DNA of 64,000 nt from Diadema setosum (Eukaryota; Echinodermata; Echinoidea; Diadematoida; Diadematidae): positions 15,558,401-15,622,400 of the forward strand of contig CM067067.1 in assembly GCA_033980235.1 (NCBI GenBank), written 5' to 3'. The notes under the pieces are model-generated. The model saw nothing but the letters and a program-made list of their open reading frames with translations, did no database searches and was not told where the DNA came from. Below, piece after piece: positions 12,321 through 25,419 of the stretch (position 1 is its first letter; each line of letters starts with the position of its first letter). The position numbers were made by a program, and so were the translations under genes.

Positions 12321-12381
12321 TACGAGGCCGAGCCCACTTCAACTTATATATAAATAAATAAGTAAATAAATAAATAAATAA

Positions 12382-12425
<44 letters not shown>

Positions 12426-12438
12426 GTATATATACATG

Positions 12439-12492
<54 letters not shown>

Positions 12493-15400
12493 TTACATAA
12501 ACTAACATGATACCATGTTTTTAGGAAACCAATCTCAAACAATACAAAATGTGCCCTTTCTGCAATAATACTATATTCATAGGCCTGTTATTTTTTTTTT
12601 TCGTTAAAATCTGAAGAAAAAAACGATCCTTTCCAAAGCTGGGCAATCCACTAATGGGGTCAATACCTGGACTTCCCGGATGCACAGCTTGTGGTTGACC
12701 CCTCGTCATGACGTCAGACAGTCTGCAAAAGTCAATACCAACAGCATGTGATTACATGATTGCGTAAGAGAATATACGATAGAAAAATGAGATGCAGAAA
12801 TTGCGCAAGTTGATAACGTTTAAATTTAACTATATTATACTACGAGGAGACTGTTTTTTTCTCATTCTGATAGTCAGAGCCAAGAAACAATTAATTTATA
12901 GGCTGACAAAACAAGAATGTCATTGTACATTTTCCACAAATCGCAGTGAAAGTTCTGCATTGTAGTTGTGAAATTTTATCATTCTAAAAATAAGTAAACC
13001 AGCTGCAAACACTAACATGAAACCAACCAACTTTGATCACTAAGAAAAGATAAACTGATAAGGTTATCATTTACTTCATGTTAGTGTAGTGTGTCTCCAA
13101 CTATTTTATCAACAATATTGAAGCAGAACTGAATCATTCATTGGCCTTAGCAGAAATTAGATGACGATTGAAAATGACTTTTAAACATTTGAACGAACTT
13201 TACATGGACGCACTAAATAAGATAAAATAAAATAAAAATGCTTTAAAGTCTCCTTACACTTTAGAAAACTGCTTAGCTCTGTTTTCCAATCCCTCATCTG
13301 ATGACGATTGAAAAGGACTTTTAAACATTTGAATGTACTTAATATGAAGGCATTTAAAAGAGGTTTTGAAGTTTACTTACACTTTAGAAAACTGCTTAAC
13401 TCTGTTTACCAGTCCCTCAGAATCATCATCGCCTAGTTTTCATGCGTGTCCATGAGATGTAATACCAGTCAAACACAAATCATAATAGAAAAACAACAAC
13501 AACAACAACAACAACTGTGAATTATCCACCCAAGGGACTTATTTATTACTCTTGTAAACCTGCCTACGTATAAATTGATAAATGTTGCTTCGAAAACTTT
13601 AGATTGAATTTAATTGCTTTAATTTGATTTTATCAAATTTCATTTGAAACATGATTTAACCTCAGGTTGATAATTTACCTAATGCGAATCCACCTAAAGA
13701 TAAGGCATAATACAATGTATACATTTTGCAAATTATATCGTACAATTTGTAATTTTGTAAAAATGTTGATTTTGTAAGAAGTACAATACAAAGTACATAT
13801 GCGAATGAATGTGATAGATAATGAGAGAAATTATGCATACTCTGCAGTGATGACAAAAGTATATACGGCGATGGGAAAAAAGAGTGAACCATCCTGAAAA
13901 GCGGAACTTGTAAGATTTACGATGAAGCGGATCATGCACTCGAAAAACAATATGCCAAGACATGTATACACATATTTTATTAGTGCACATTTTTTTTTAA
14001 TACTTGGATTGATTTAATTCAACAGATTGATTTGGCAAATGACTATGTTAAAGCTGCAATTGCCATTGATTGTCTAAATTGGGGGTTTCATTTTTCATCT
14101 GAGAAGATGGCTGAATAGCCCATGTTCAGTTGCACTAGCTGGTCTACCGTGAGATCCAATTGGATGTTTTCCAATAACCCAAGGATTATTTTGAACATTA
14201 TTTTCACATGTACATGTATATCTACATCTATTGTTGCATACATTGTATTTTTCCCCTTAAACTTGTATCAACAAAAATGTGCTATTGAAAATAAATTCTC
14301 ATTTGAATAGAATTGATGTGAGGCGGGCCACTTACTGTATGCCTACCCTGGGTTTTGTTTGTTTGTTTGTTTGTTTTTGCGATGAATGAATCAAGCGGAA
14401 TCTATGTGCATGAGTTGTGACTCTCTCACACATGGGGCCTCTATTTTATGTCCTATTGGAGGGACAAAGTGTTTTGCCTTTTATTGGAGGGGCGGTATGA
14501 TTACACAAAACATTGCTCAATTAGACCCGGGTATTAAACATGTGTCCTTTGGATCTGGAGACGCCCTACCGACTGAGATATACACTGACATATCACCGCC
14601 TTGAACCATGTCGTGAACATGAAATTGAATGCACCAAGGATCAAACGAACGTCAAACTGGACACTTGGAGCTTTGCTACAGGTGTGGGAGAGTTTGCTTC
14701 AAGGGTATCCTAGATAATAAAAGTGATGTGGAATTTTTAAAAGGTAGTCTCAACTGCGACAATATACATCATATTCCCCTCGTAAGCCTACGTTACAATC
14801 TCTGTAAGAGACTGGGAGGGTTTGTGCATGCCTATTACAAACGAAGTTATATCGACTATAGCAACTTGATGATTTGCTGAGATTTCATTTGCGTACTGTG
14901 GCCTCATTGGCCCCTGGAAATGGTTGTCTACTTCATCATCAATACAACATGAAGTGTCTTACCGCTCACAACCGGGGGCGTGGCTACAGCTGGTCTGAGC
15001 CACTCCATCGCCTGTACTGCGTCACCTTGGACCTGTAACGTGAACTTTGAGATCGCCAGGCAGCACTGGTATCGGACAGAAATGGAGATTTGCAGCAGCA
15101 TGAGGCAATGAAAATGCAACGAATGACGTCATGTACGGAATGAATGGAAAATTAGTTGGAAGACAAGAGTGGAGATGTGTGTAGATAACACAAAATATCA
15201 GATTTTCGTTTTTGTTAAGCGTTTGACAATTCTTAGAGAGGGGGAGGGGATGGTGATACAGTAAACATTTATCTGCAAAAAGTAATTTATAAACCTCAGG
15301 TCACTACGCCTAGAGGTAAAGATATATCCTTAAAACATGACATGGTATTCAGAGTAGGATTTCGCTAGAAATATTGCGTTTGTCTTTTACCAGATATCAT

Positions 15401-18400
15401 ATCCTATTTACCACTGAGCAAGAATATAAGATACAAATTCATTAAGCGTATTGACATTGATTATGATAATGACGTGGTATTAGGACGAATTGTAGTAGTA
15501 GCAGATCTCCTAGAGGCACCAGTGTAGCGATAACGATGTAAAAAAAAATGATGACAGTAATTTTGAGGAAGATGAAAACAATGACAAAGATGCTACGACT
15601 TCAACTACCTTAACGGTTTAATGCTAATACTGATAAAAATGTAATCCCAAGTCTTCTTCTTCTTCTTCTGATTAAGTCTGCCTCCTTCAATAGGCTGAAG
15701 ATTCTTGCAGACTATGCTATTTGCATTATAATACAGCTTATTTACAGATATTTACAAGCACATAGAAAATTTGAAGAAAACAACTAGCCACTGTGATCAA
15801 CCGTTAGTCGGTTTCGAAATGATCCCACAGATGGCCCTGAAACAATTTCCGACGACAGGGAATTCAAGTTCCTTATAGTTCTTGGAAAGTTGTGTAATGT
15901 TAATTTCTAAATATATATATTCTTTTGTTATGTGTGATTTTGAAAAAGGCAAAAATAAAACCAAACCAAACAATGATTAGTCAAATTCAAGATTGCACCA
16001 ATTCATTTCTTTTCCAATCTTTATCTATTTGTGTAAAGTGACAGAGAGAGAGAGAAAAGGTGAAATGAGAGAAGGATGGTTGGAAGGAGAAGGGAAGGAG
16101 GGAGGAAGAAGAGGTATGCCTGGCCTTTCCCGGATGACTCTCAAGAACAAAACGATTGCTTACCGTATGAAACAAGTGGTGAAAGTTGGGAAGGTTGTCT
16201 CGAGCGGCGTTGAGGGCGCCATGATAGCACTTCTCGGCAGACGCATAGGAGAAATGAGACTGCGCAGCCCTGGCGCGTTTCAACAGGCGGCCAATCATCC
16301 CCTCTGTTGATTCCTGTCCGGAGAAAAGCCATCCCCAAAATATCGTATAAAGTTCCAAACAATTCAAAGTAGGTGCAAAGCGTACGTTAGTAGTGTAAAA
16401 TCATTTGTTGCCAACGCCAATTTACTGTACCTTTGATTACACGAAGTTTCAGTTCTGTTTCAGTTTAGTTTATTTCACATTTCTCAAAAATTAACGACAC
16501 ATTATGCTTAAATACAAAACATGTACAAAAATCAAAAATATACAGCGAAAATTGTACGCTGGCGGCCATTTTGCTGATATTACAGATGCCAAAGAGCTGA
16601 GAGAGAGAGAAAAAAATGTTAAGGAAACCTAAGAAAAGCTACAGTTTGTAGGTATTGTAGGTTTTCAAGGCAATATGAGTTCGTGCGTAGCACAATGTGG
16701 AGGAAAAAAAGGAAAATGCATCACATTGTCATGAATCTTCACAAGAAAAACGGCGTTACAATGTGCACTGAAAAAGAATCAATACTGACAATGAATGTGA
16801 TACGGCGAACTCTCTTCTAAATGAGATGTTTCACTAAAAAAGTTACAAGAGTGAAAACCTCTACAGTATGGCAACTGAGAGCACAAAACATCATCATAAC
16901 TTTTTAATATCATTTTTTCCCTTATGGTCTTCTCTCCACTGTATACAAACAATATAATATTTCCCAGAGAGGAGAACACGCAGTATATAGTTTCATGAAA
17001 CACATTAGTTATTAGTCTGTAACAATGTAAGTGCTTCATTGCAAACAGCAACATTAGTTATTAGTCTGTAACAATGTAAGTGCTTCATTGCAAACAGCAA
17101 CATCGCCGGTTTGCCCCCCCCCCCCCCCCCACCCAAAAAAAAAAAAAAAAAAAAAAAAAATCCTCATCGTCAACAACAGTACCATCACTGCTATCAATTA
17201 CAAATGTTTTCGTCTTTTTGTCCTCGTCGCAAATGTGGAAGTTACCCTCTCACTTACCGATGGTACGTCGGCCACTTCCTGCCAGGACAGTGACGTTAGG
17301 TCATCGCTGCTGATCATGTGTATAAGCTTAGCAACGTTAGGGGGTTCCCCTCGCTCCTGCTTCTCCTGGAGGACATGTGATAACATTCATTGAGCGAGGT
17401 GAATGGAGGGGTTACAGTTCGTTATTCCGAAGGTTTGTTAAAGGGATCGTATAGTGTTGGTTGAGACCTAATTTCAGGTTTCTAACATTTTCTTTGGTGA
17501 GATAATGAGAAACCTTTTATGAAATATGAAAGAGCATGTAATTCTATGAGGAATTCAACGTTTATTTGATGAAAATTGATTTTGAAATGACTGAGATATC
17601 CGTTTTTGGATGTTTCAGTCATTCCAAACCCGATTTTCATCAAATAAACTTCGAATTCCTCTTAAAATTGTATGCTCTGTATTATATCATAAGTGTTTTT
17701 CTTGGTATCTTGCAAAAAGTTAAAAGCCCAATTCTCATCGCCACCAATACTGTACCATCCCTTTAATCCATAAACGAAATAAAGTTCGTTATTTCAAAGG
17801 TTCATTTGCACACTTTTTCCTTTTTTCGAAGTAAGCAACCTTAAGAATAAAGATCCATTTTCCTTATTGTGGATTATCGAACCTTCGGAATAACGTACAG
17901 CACTTAAAATGAAGAAAGTTAAGAAAGAAAAAACACCCACATTTTGTTAAGTCTGCTCGTGAGAAAATACTATACTTTCACTTTTTTATATAGACACATC
18001 CGAAGGCTGATGAAAATATAATATTTCTTATGCAGGTCTTTATTGTCAAAGCTTGTTCCTGAAGCTTTCCTTGCTCTTGTCCGATGTAAAATCAGCCAAT
18101 ACGGCTACACTACACTCAAGATATATACTGATATTTAAGTAGCATAGGAATAAGATTAATCTACATTCATACTGCATGTGTAAAAGAACAAGTTGCTGAT
18201 AGAATGGGGCGAATGGAGAGCTATCCATAATGTACTTGCATTAATAAAAGAAGCCTTTTGTGAGTGATGATGACAAATTGCAGTCTTTTTCATCCAATAA
18301 AAATATCCCTAAATTAAAAAAAAAAGAGTCATGAAAAAGTATCATTTTGATCCAAATGTGTCTATAGGTTTAGGTTGCCACAATTGTCATACATAGATAC

Positions 18401-21400
18401 TTTATTTTAATTCATCCACGAAAGAACTTATTTCGATTGAAATATTGGTATTTTACCATTTGGCATTATTGGAAATTAATGAAATGACAGAACTCTTGTA
18501 TCGTCTGTTTTGTTCACATTTTCGAGCAATGAAATATAAAAAAAAAGAGACGAACGTTTTCGTTCAATCATGACAAAATGTTCTCAAAGATTAAAATAGA
18601 ACTGTATTCATAATCTATCCAACTTTCAGACATATTGTGTACGACTCGTCTAGACTGGTGCTGAACTTACACTGTCTCGCTCCTCGACCGCGACAAAGCT
18701 GGTAAAGGGTGTGACTATCGATAGCGCGATACTGAGCTCGGTCAGAAATGGCTTGAGATCATACATGCGTGTCTCGTGGGTCATGTGATCGCGATCAAAG
18801 GATCCGATCTCCCACTCACGAACCAGGGCTCGGGCTGCTAAGCGGTGTATCACCTGAATTAATAAAACAAACAATAATATAAACAGCCAGACTGCTTACT
18901 TTTAGATTGATAAAAAAGCAATGCTCATCGCATTGAATCGAATTAAATTCAATTGAACTGAATTTACTTCTCACATCTCGCGACAAAACCAAATAGAATA
19001 CATATCACTGGACAAACAATATCAAATCATCATAGTACAATTCAAATCATAAAAAAGTGTATAGCTACAAAACTAAATACAATGATGTCGAGGTGAATCG
19101 ACAACACACTGTTATCTTTGAGTAAACAACGATCCCAAAGCTTAGGTCCGTTAAAAAAGAGAATTACATAAGATTATTGTTGTGTTATAATACTCAAATC
19201 TATTACCATCCCCTTCCAATATATTCCAAAATAATTTTGTAAAATATGGTGGAGCTACATAAAAGAAATGCTTATAGGAACTAGTCGGTAGTTGAGGTTG
19301 AATGCGTTTCATAATCATGAATGCATTTGCTTTACAAGTGAACAGGAAAGTGTACGCGATTTCTTTTTAATAGCACATATAATTGGTATATTGAAAAGGT
19401 GTGATTAGTCATGAGTAAGGCTTGACCTAGCCTGTGCGACAAGAGGTAAGCAATTACGCGAAGGAATTAAAAAATCGTGTATTTATTATTCAGTTATTTA
19501 CACTCAGTTTCTTACCAAACTGTCGTCGTGGTCGGCAGACGTCGAGCTTATGGTTTCGCTAATGGTTTTCCCGTCCATTTCAGCTGACACGCTCACCTGT
19601 CGAGATTGCCGAAAATACAGAGGGCAAATCTTTCATCAACGACAGATCACAATCATGCCCTTTAAAACTCCTATGAAAACCCACTGACGCTCAAAAAGGC
19701 AAATAACATTACGTTTACAGTCAATGTCTATAATTATATCGCGTCTGACACAATGGTGTTTTACATTTACAATGGAAATCACGATGCAAAAATGGCCGAG
19801 CTGATACACCGAACGCAGCTGGTACAATACCCATTATCTGCTGTACCCAATGTTAGGTGTTTGCAACGTCGTGATAGTTGCACCCTCTTGATTACGAATG
19901 GAAACACCACCAAAGCTACACAAAGAGCACTCATTAATTGGCCTAGGAGATAAAATACTGAACTTTTACATAGCTCTCTGTTGATTCAAATGACTTAAGC
20001 CGAAGTATTAAAACAAAGTATTGACACATATATTCTCATGTTCTGACTAAACCATTCCTACCGGATATTGAAATTGATGACGATTTGAATATTATCACAA
20101 ATTACAGCACTCAAAAGAACACAATAAGAATATTCGAGAAAATCCAGATTGCTGTGATCACCCTTCATCATATAAATATACAAAATGTATTATTCTCATG
20201 ATTCCCGAGCATTCTCTGCTATCATGAATAGAAGTTTGTGGGATGGAGAAACGGGAAACAACGTTGAAAGAGGGCAATGACTTTACGCAAAAAAAAAAAC
20301 AACAACAACAACAAACAAACCCAAAACAAAAACATTATAACTGCGTTAAACGTCGTCATCCATAAAATTTACTTTTACCACTTTTAAAAGTAGTGTATCT
20401 GTCCAAACCAGAACTCCGATTACGCATTGTTAGAAGTCAGTAACTCTACACTACATGTAGAGATGGTGCAGAGGATTACAAGTCTGGATCAAAGTTTTGA
20501 GACACTTTACCCTGACTAGGTGATTCATAAATTTATCTATGCTTGGTAGCATCAGTACTGGCACTAATGTCTTAGTGCTGTAGTCATCAAAGGATATCCA
20601 AACATTCTCCGTTCAGGCATCGTCTAGACCAGGGAGGCGAACCTCTCACCTCCCTGTCTAGACAGAGTAGCTTAGACATAGGGAAAAAATGATGAGAGGG
20701 TATGCTCTGACGTCACAATGGTTATAATACTCACCTCCTCCGCCTTTGGTCCTGTCGAGAAAAGAATGACCTTCGACCCCGTGAAAACAGACGACACCTG
20801 GGCTGGTATCTGCAGCAGCTCTGCCTTTCGCTGACCCTTCTCTGCCCCGCCTGCACCGCCATCTTGTCCGGCGGATTCCGAAATCCGCCATTTTGTCTGA
20901 ACGGAGGTGACGGCCGGTTGTCGGCATCGACGTATCTGCGCAGCAACCTTTCATGGTCCCGGAAGCAAAAGCAAAAATCATCCTCCAATAATGAGATTCT
21001 TTATCCAGGACAGCCTTGTAAGGACATTGAATCACTTTGAACTGAACTTATTTGAACTAAAATGAATTTTCAATTTGAGACAGACACACCAAGGTTAAAA
21101 TGAATGAAATTGTCAAAAAAGGTATTGTTTAAAGATTTCACACTTTGTGAGATTTGAACCATGACTGTTTTGATAGTCCAGTGTCTTATCAAATGCATTA
21201 CGATATGTTTCCACTGCATAGAATCTCAAGTAAAATAATTCATCTTCTGTATGGAGCGACAATAATGTGATTGTAGACATGGTAGAGGTTAGTCAGAGCG
21301 ACAAAACATCCAAATCGGCTAGTATATGGATATTGTCGGCCTATAATGACACAATCCCTTATCAGCAGAATGTTTCTGGTCGGAATGGGGCATCCCAAAC

Positions 21401-24400
21401 CGTATTCGCAGAGATCAGTAATGCATTCCTCCCCCTATCAGTTGTCTAGTTGTCTTGACAAAGTTACTATATAGACAAAAAAAAGGGGGGCGTTGAATGC
21501 TTTGATACTCTGTCGTCGAATACAAGCAGATGGTCGTTATACTATCGCCAACATGTCATTTGTTATCTAACTCTTCTCTCACAACAGTCAGCGATAACAG
21601 CAGCCAGAGGGCCTTGGAAAAAGACCAATGCGTATGCAAATGTTGCAATTTACTGGAGGGTAAACAGAATTCGATCTTATGCGCGTCTTTATTTGTATGT
21701 CTCGAAACCAGCATGTTAAAAACAATAACAAAAAAATCATGTTGCTTGCAGTAATTCTTGCCATACCTTGCCTTCCCATTTTGACTTGAATTTCCCTTCA
21801 AACAAGTCAAAGGCCCCTCCACTGACGTCTGCTAAGGCACGTAACAGATGACGATTCCCAGTTGAACTGTAACAGAGGAAGAAAGTGAAACAGAGAGAAA
21901 ACAGGGTGAACGACTGGAAAGATGGGGAGGGAGAAGAGAATGATAGAAATCAAGATGAAGTATTTTGTGGATTCTCACCTCACGCCAAACGTGAAAATCC
22001 TGTTCTCGTGTCGATGATCGGCGGCGACGCGCAACGTGAGCTTCTCGTTCGTCAGATGACCGTCCGACACGAGGAAGACGTTACGCGTCCTGTTCTTCGC
22101 CGGCGGCAGCAGCGAAAGGGAACGAAGAGGGCGCCACGCTTCCGATCCGCCGCCGCCCACAGATGACGAACTTCTTTCTATGAAGTCCACGGCCTCGTCA
22201 ATATTGCAGCGATTGTTGCGCACCACGCTAGGGAAAACCTCGGTAAAATCTTTCACAGTAGGAGACGTGGGAATACAAGATGAATACATTATATATGAAT
22301 CAACAAGGCAGAGGAATATAAGTTTACCACCTATGAATCAATGAAAATCTGTACCAACACATAGTGCTATGTTGAATCTACTGAAAATGTCACTGTCGTC
22401 ATTTAACACTTTCAAGTTACAGCTGACAGAATACTTGAGTTTGGCAACTAATATCATGCTTTAAAGGGATCGTATAGTTTTGGTTGAGACCTAACTTCTG
22501 GTTTCTAACATTTTTTGGTGAGATAATGAGAAACCTCTTATAGAATATGAAAGAGCATGTACTTCTATGAGGAATTCAATATTCATTTGATGAAAATTGG
22601 TTTTGAAATGGCTGAGATATCAAAAAAGAGCGATTCTAATAAATTGTGGGACCCACACTTTATTATGATCGCTTTGTTTTACTTTGTTTTTGGATGTTTC
22701 AATAATTTCAAACCTGATTTTCATCAAATAAACTTTGAATTCCTCCTAAAATGGTATGCTCTGTACTATTATCATTAGAGTTTTCTTGGTATCTCGCAAA
22801 AAGTTAAAGCCCCAATTCTCATCTCCACCAATACTGTACCATATCCTTTAACCAACCTATTGCTCAAATTCAAACGTATCACTCACAATCATCTGATCAC
22901 CTGGGTAGAAACAAAAGATATCACCTATCTTTTTTTTAACCCGAATTCCATCATTGAGTCTTACAAAATCATTTGTATCTATCTATTAAATCCTTGTCTT
23001 TAACACCATGTCGATCGCCAGGCAGTGGAATGAAGACATACCTGTACCGAATGCAATGACATTGAATTGGCTTTGGCTTGGCAACATCTCAAGGATCAGT
23101 TTGCTCAGCTTCTTGGCGTCCTCCTTCGGCTGCCCTTTCATAGACGTGGAGCAATCAAGGAGCAGAACTACTTCCGGGTCAACAATGGGCACGAACGCCG
23201 GAAACTCGGGATAAAAGACTGCCATGCTGGCCTGTGGAAATAAAAACGATCATTATGAAGCGAAGCCGTTACAATTAACACTTTAATGCAAAGCACTTTC
23301 AATCAAGAAGCATTGCTGCCTTTTATCAACGAATTGCTCGTCAAACACTGTCGTGAAAATCGGCTTTGAAATTACTTTATTAGCTAAAACTAATCTACAA
23401 CTCTAGATAGGCAATAGGACTATGGACCGCTGACAGTTTGCAGACAAGAAAAGAACTGGACTGAGGGGTAGAAAATGCAGGCTTCAGTCCTTGACTTTAT
23501 CTTAGCACTTAGACGTTTCATAATATGTCAAATATTTCGTATGGAATATTCCCTTTCTGCTTTCTCACACCATTCATCATTGTAACGATCTTTTGAATGC
23601 ATGAAATGTTTCTCAAAAGTAATTGATAAAGAATATGCTTTCAAGCATTGCTGGGTTTGTAGGTAAACTACAGCAGGAATCTTGAGACTATCATCAGTGA
23701 TGATGTGCATGAGAATTTTGACAGAAATACTGTTACGAGAAGAACCAAAGTCCGCAAATGGATATGATCGAACTCTGGCCAAGGAACTTACGTAAGAATC
23801 TCGTTTCGGGTCGTATTCTTGCCACATGCGAGGCCGGTGCGGATCAGCCACGCCCACAAGTAATTGAAAACCATCGCCTAACTTAACGGAGTCCTGTAGA
23901 GTGACAGTTGCTTTGCTCCCTCCAATCTGTCAAAGAAGATAGATGAGCAGTTAGAATATCACGGCCCTCTTGCATAAAATAAATCTTCTAAAATGTAAAT
24001 TAGAACTGCACACCATAGCAAATTTCACTACAACCGACAGGTCGTTCCTCAAATAGATTTCTTAGTCACATCGATTGAAACAATAATAACAGCAGCAGCA
24101 GCAACAACAACAACAGCTAAATGTACCGAAATTTATTGACGTGGGTGAGCTTCAGTTTTCCCCGTCCCCCATCCCAACCCTCATGGATCCAAAGATATTA
24201 TTGATAGGCCCCGTGAATGGTTTAAAGTTCACCTGTTTCTTGGTCCAGAGTCATTTGTCTTAATCTGATGTTGCTAACGATAACATCAAGCAATCTTGGT
24301 GACGAGAGACGTCATCAATATCACCACGAGTAAAAAATCATCAGAGTAAACAATCATCATTAAATCCATAGTGACGTCATCAAAGAGTAAACAATCATCA

Positions 24401-25336
24401 TTAAAGCCATAGTTTGAAGCTGAAATGAAGGTGAGAATACGTCATCGCTTCCAGGGCTGAACATGTTCTGATTACTTATTCCATTGATGCGATGTGTCGG
24501 GCGAGTCGGCCCTTTGCCACGCATTCCAACGTAATAACCCACAATCCAGAAACTTGTTTCGTTATTTTTCTGTTATTGGGTCTGTTTATTTGCGTGCGTG
24601 TGTGTGTGTGTGTGTGGGGTGGGGGGGGGGCATACGTATTGATTGCTATGTAGAGTAACCATGCAACTCGGTTTTGAAAAGAAAGGAAAGAACTACATGT
24701 ACTTTGTTCAGAGTCACGTCTTGATTGCGATTTGGGATACCTTAGCCTTGATTTGATGTGTTGGCGACTCCAGGCGTTGAATATCCGACGCCATCTTGAT
24801 GCTGAGTTGTAGAGATTCCTTCCTGTGTTTGGAGTTTCGTCATGAAAATAATTAAAACATGTTAGAGGAGTCTCGTTTACATGGAGCAGTATCTTTAGTG
24901 TTACATCTCCTCTCTTTAAGCGACTTGCTATTCAATGCCTCGGCATTGCCAGATGTCCATTTTTACAACTGGGTCGAGAGGGACATTGGCATAACGTGTT
25001 GACTGAGGGCGCAAGTACGAATAGGATTTTATTAGATAATATTTGGTCTACTGTAGTTCGTGTTTCATCATTATGTATAACTCCAACATACAGATTTTGA
25101 TTTTAGCGCATCACTTTTACTGTAATATTATGGAAACAATGTTTAACATACAAATCATTTTTGACAATAATTCCAATGACAATGATAACAACAATGATAA
25201 TCATCATCACTCTTAAATGATTACGATGACTATGATGATAATATTACTACAAATACTACTACTATTAATGATAATGATGATGATAATAATAATTGTTAAT
25301 GTTATAATTATCATTGTTATCATTCATATTATTCAA

Positions 25337-25419
<83 letters not shown>

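Larger units (their letters stand above)
13155..13432. repeat. Tandem duplication (~140 bp) carrying a PARP4 exon
   Basis: The block from GATGACGATTGAAAatGACTT (13161) through the exon near 13297 is repeated from GATGACGATTGAAAAGGACTT (13300) through the exon ending at 13432. Both contain CTTTTAAACATTTGAA and the exon end ACTTTAGAAAACTGCTTA. Confidence 0.85.
18854..20734. other. PARP4 introns 23 and 24
   Basis: Two introns around exon 24. An AT-rich TTCAATTGAACTGAA-type sequence near 18935-18966 resembles the end of an interspersed repeat. A hairpin lies at 20621-20664. A short plus ORF at 19753-19953 has no support. Confidence 0.6.

Noticed and set aside
12339..12542. Ile/Tyr repeat ORF
   Set aside because: It is a (TA)n tract read as protein.
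14386..14880. Two plus-strand ORFs of 72 and 83 codons
   Set aside because: No recognisable family, no splice or promoter signals, inside a PARP4 intron on the opposite strand. Possibly worn repeat sequence.
22886..22899. Short exon candidate between PARP4 exons 20 and 21
   Set aside because: It has AG and GT borders, but direct joining of exon 20 to exon 21 is already in phase (FGT-DFTEVF) and aligns with human PARP4.
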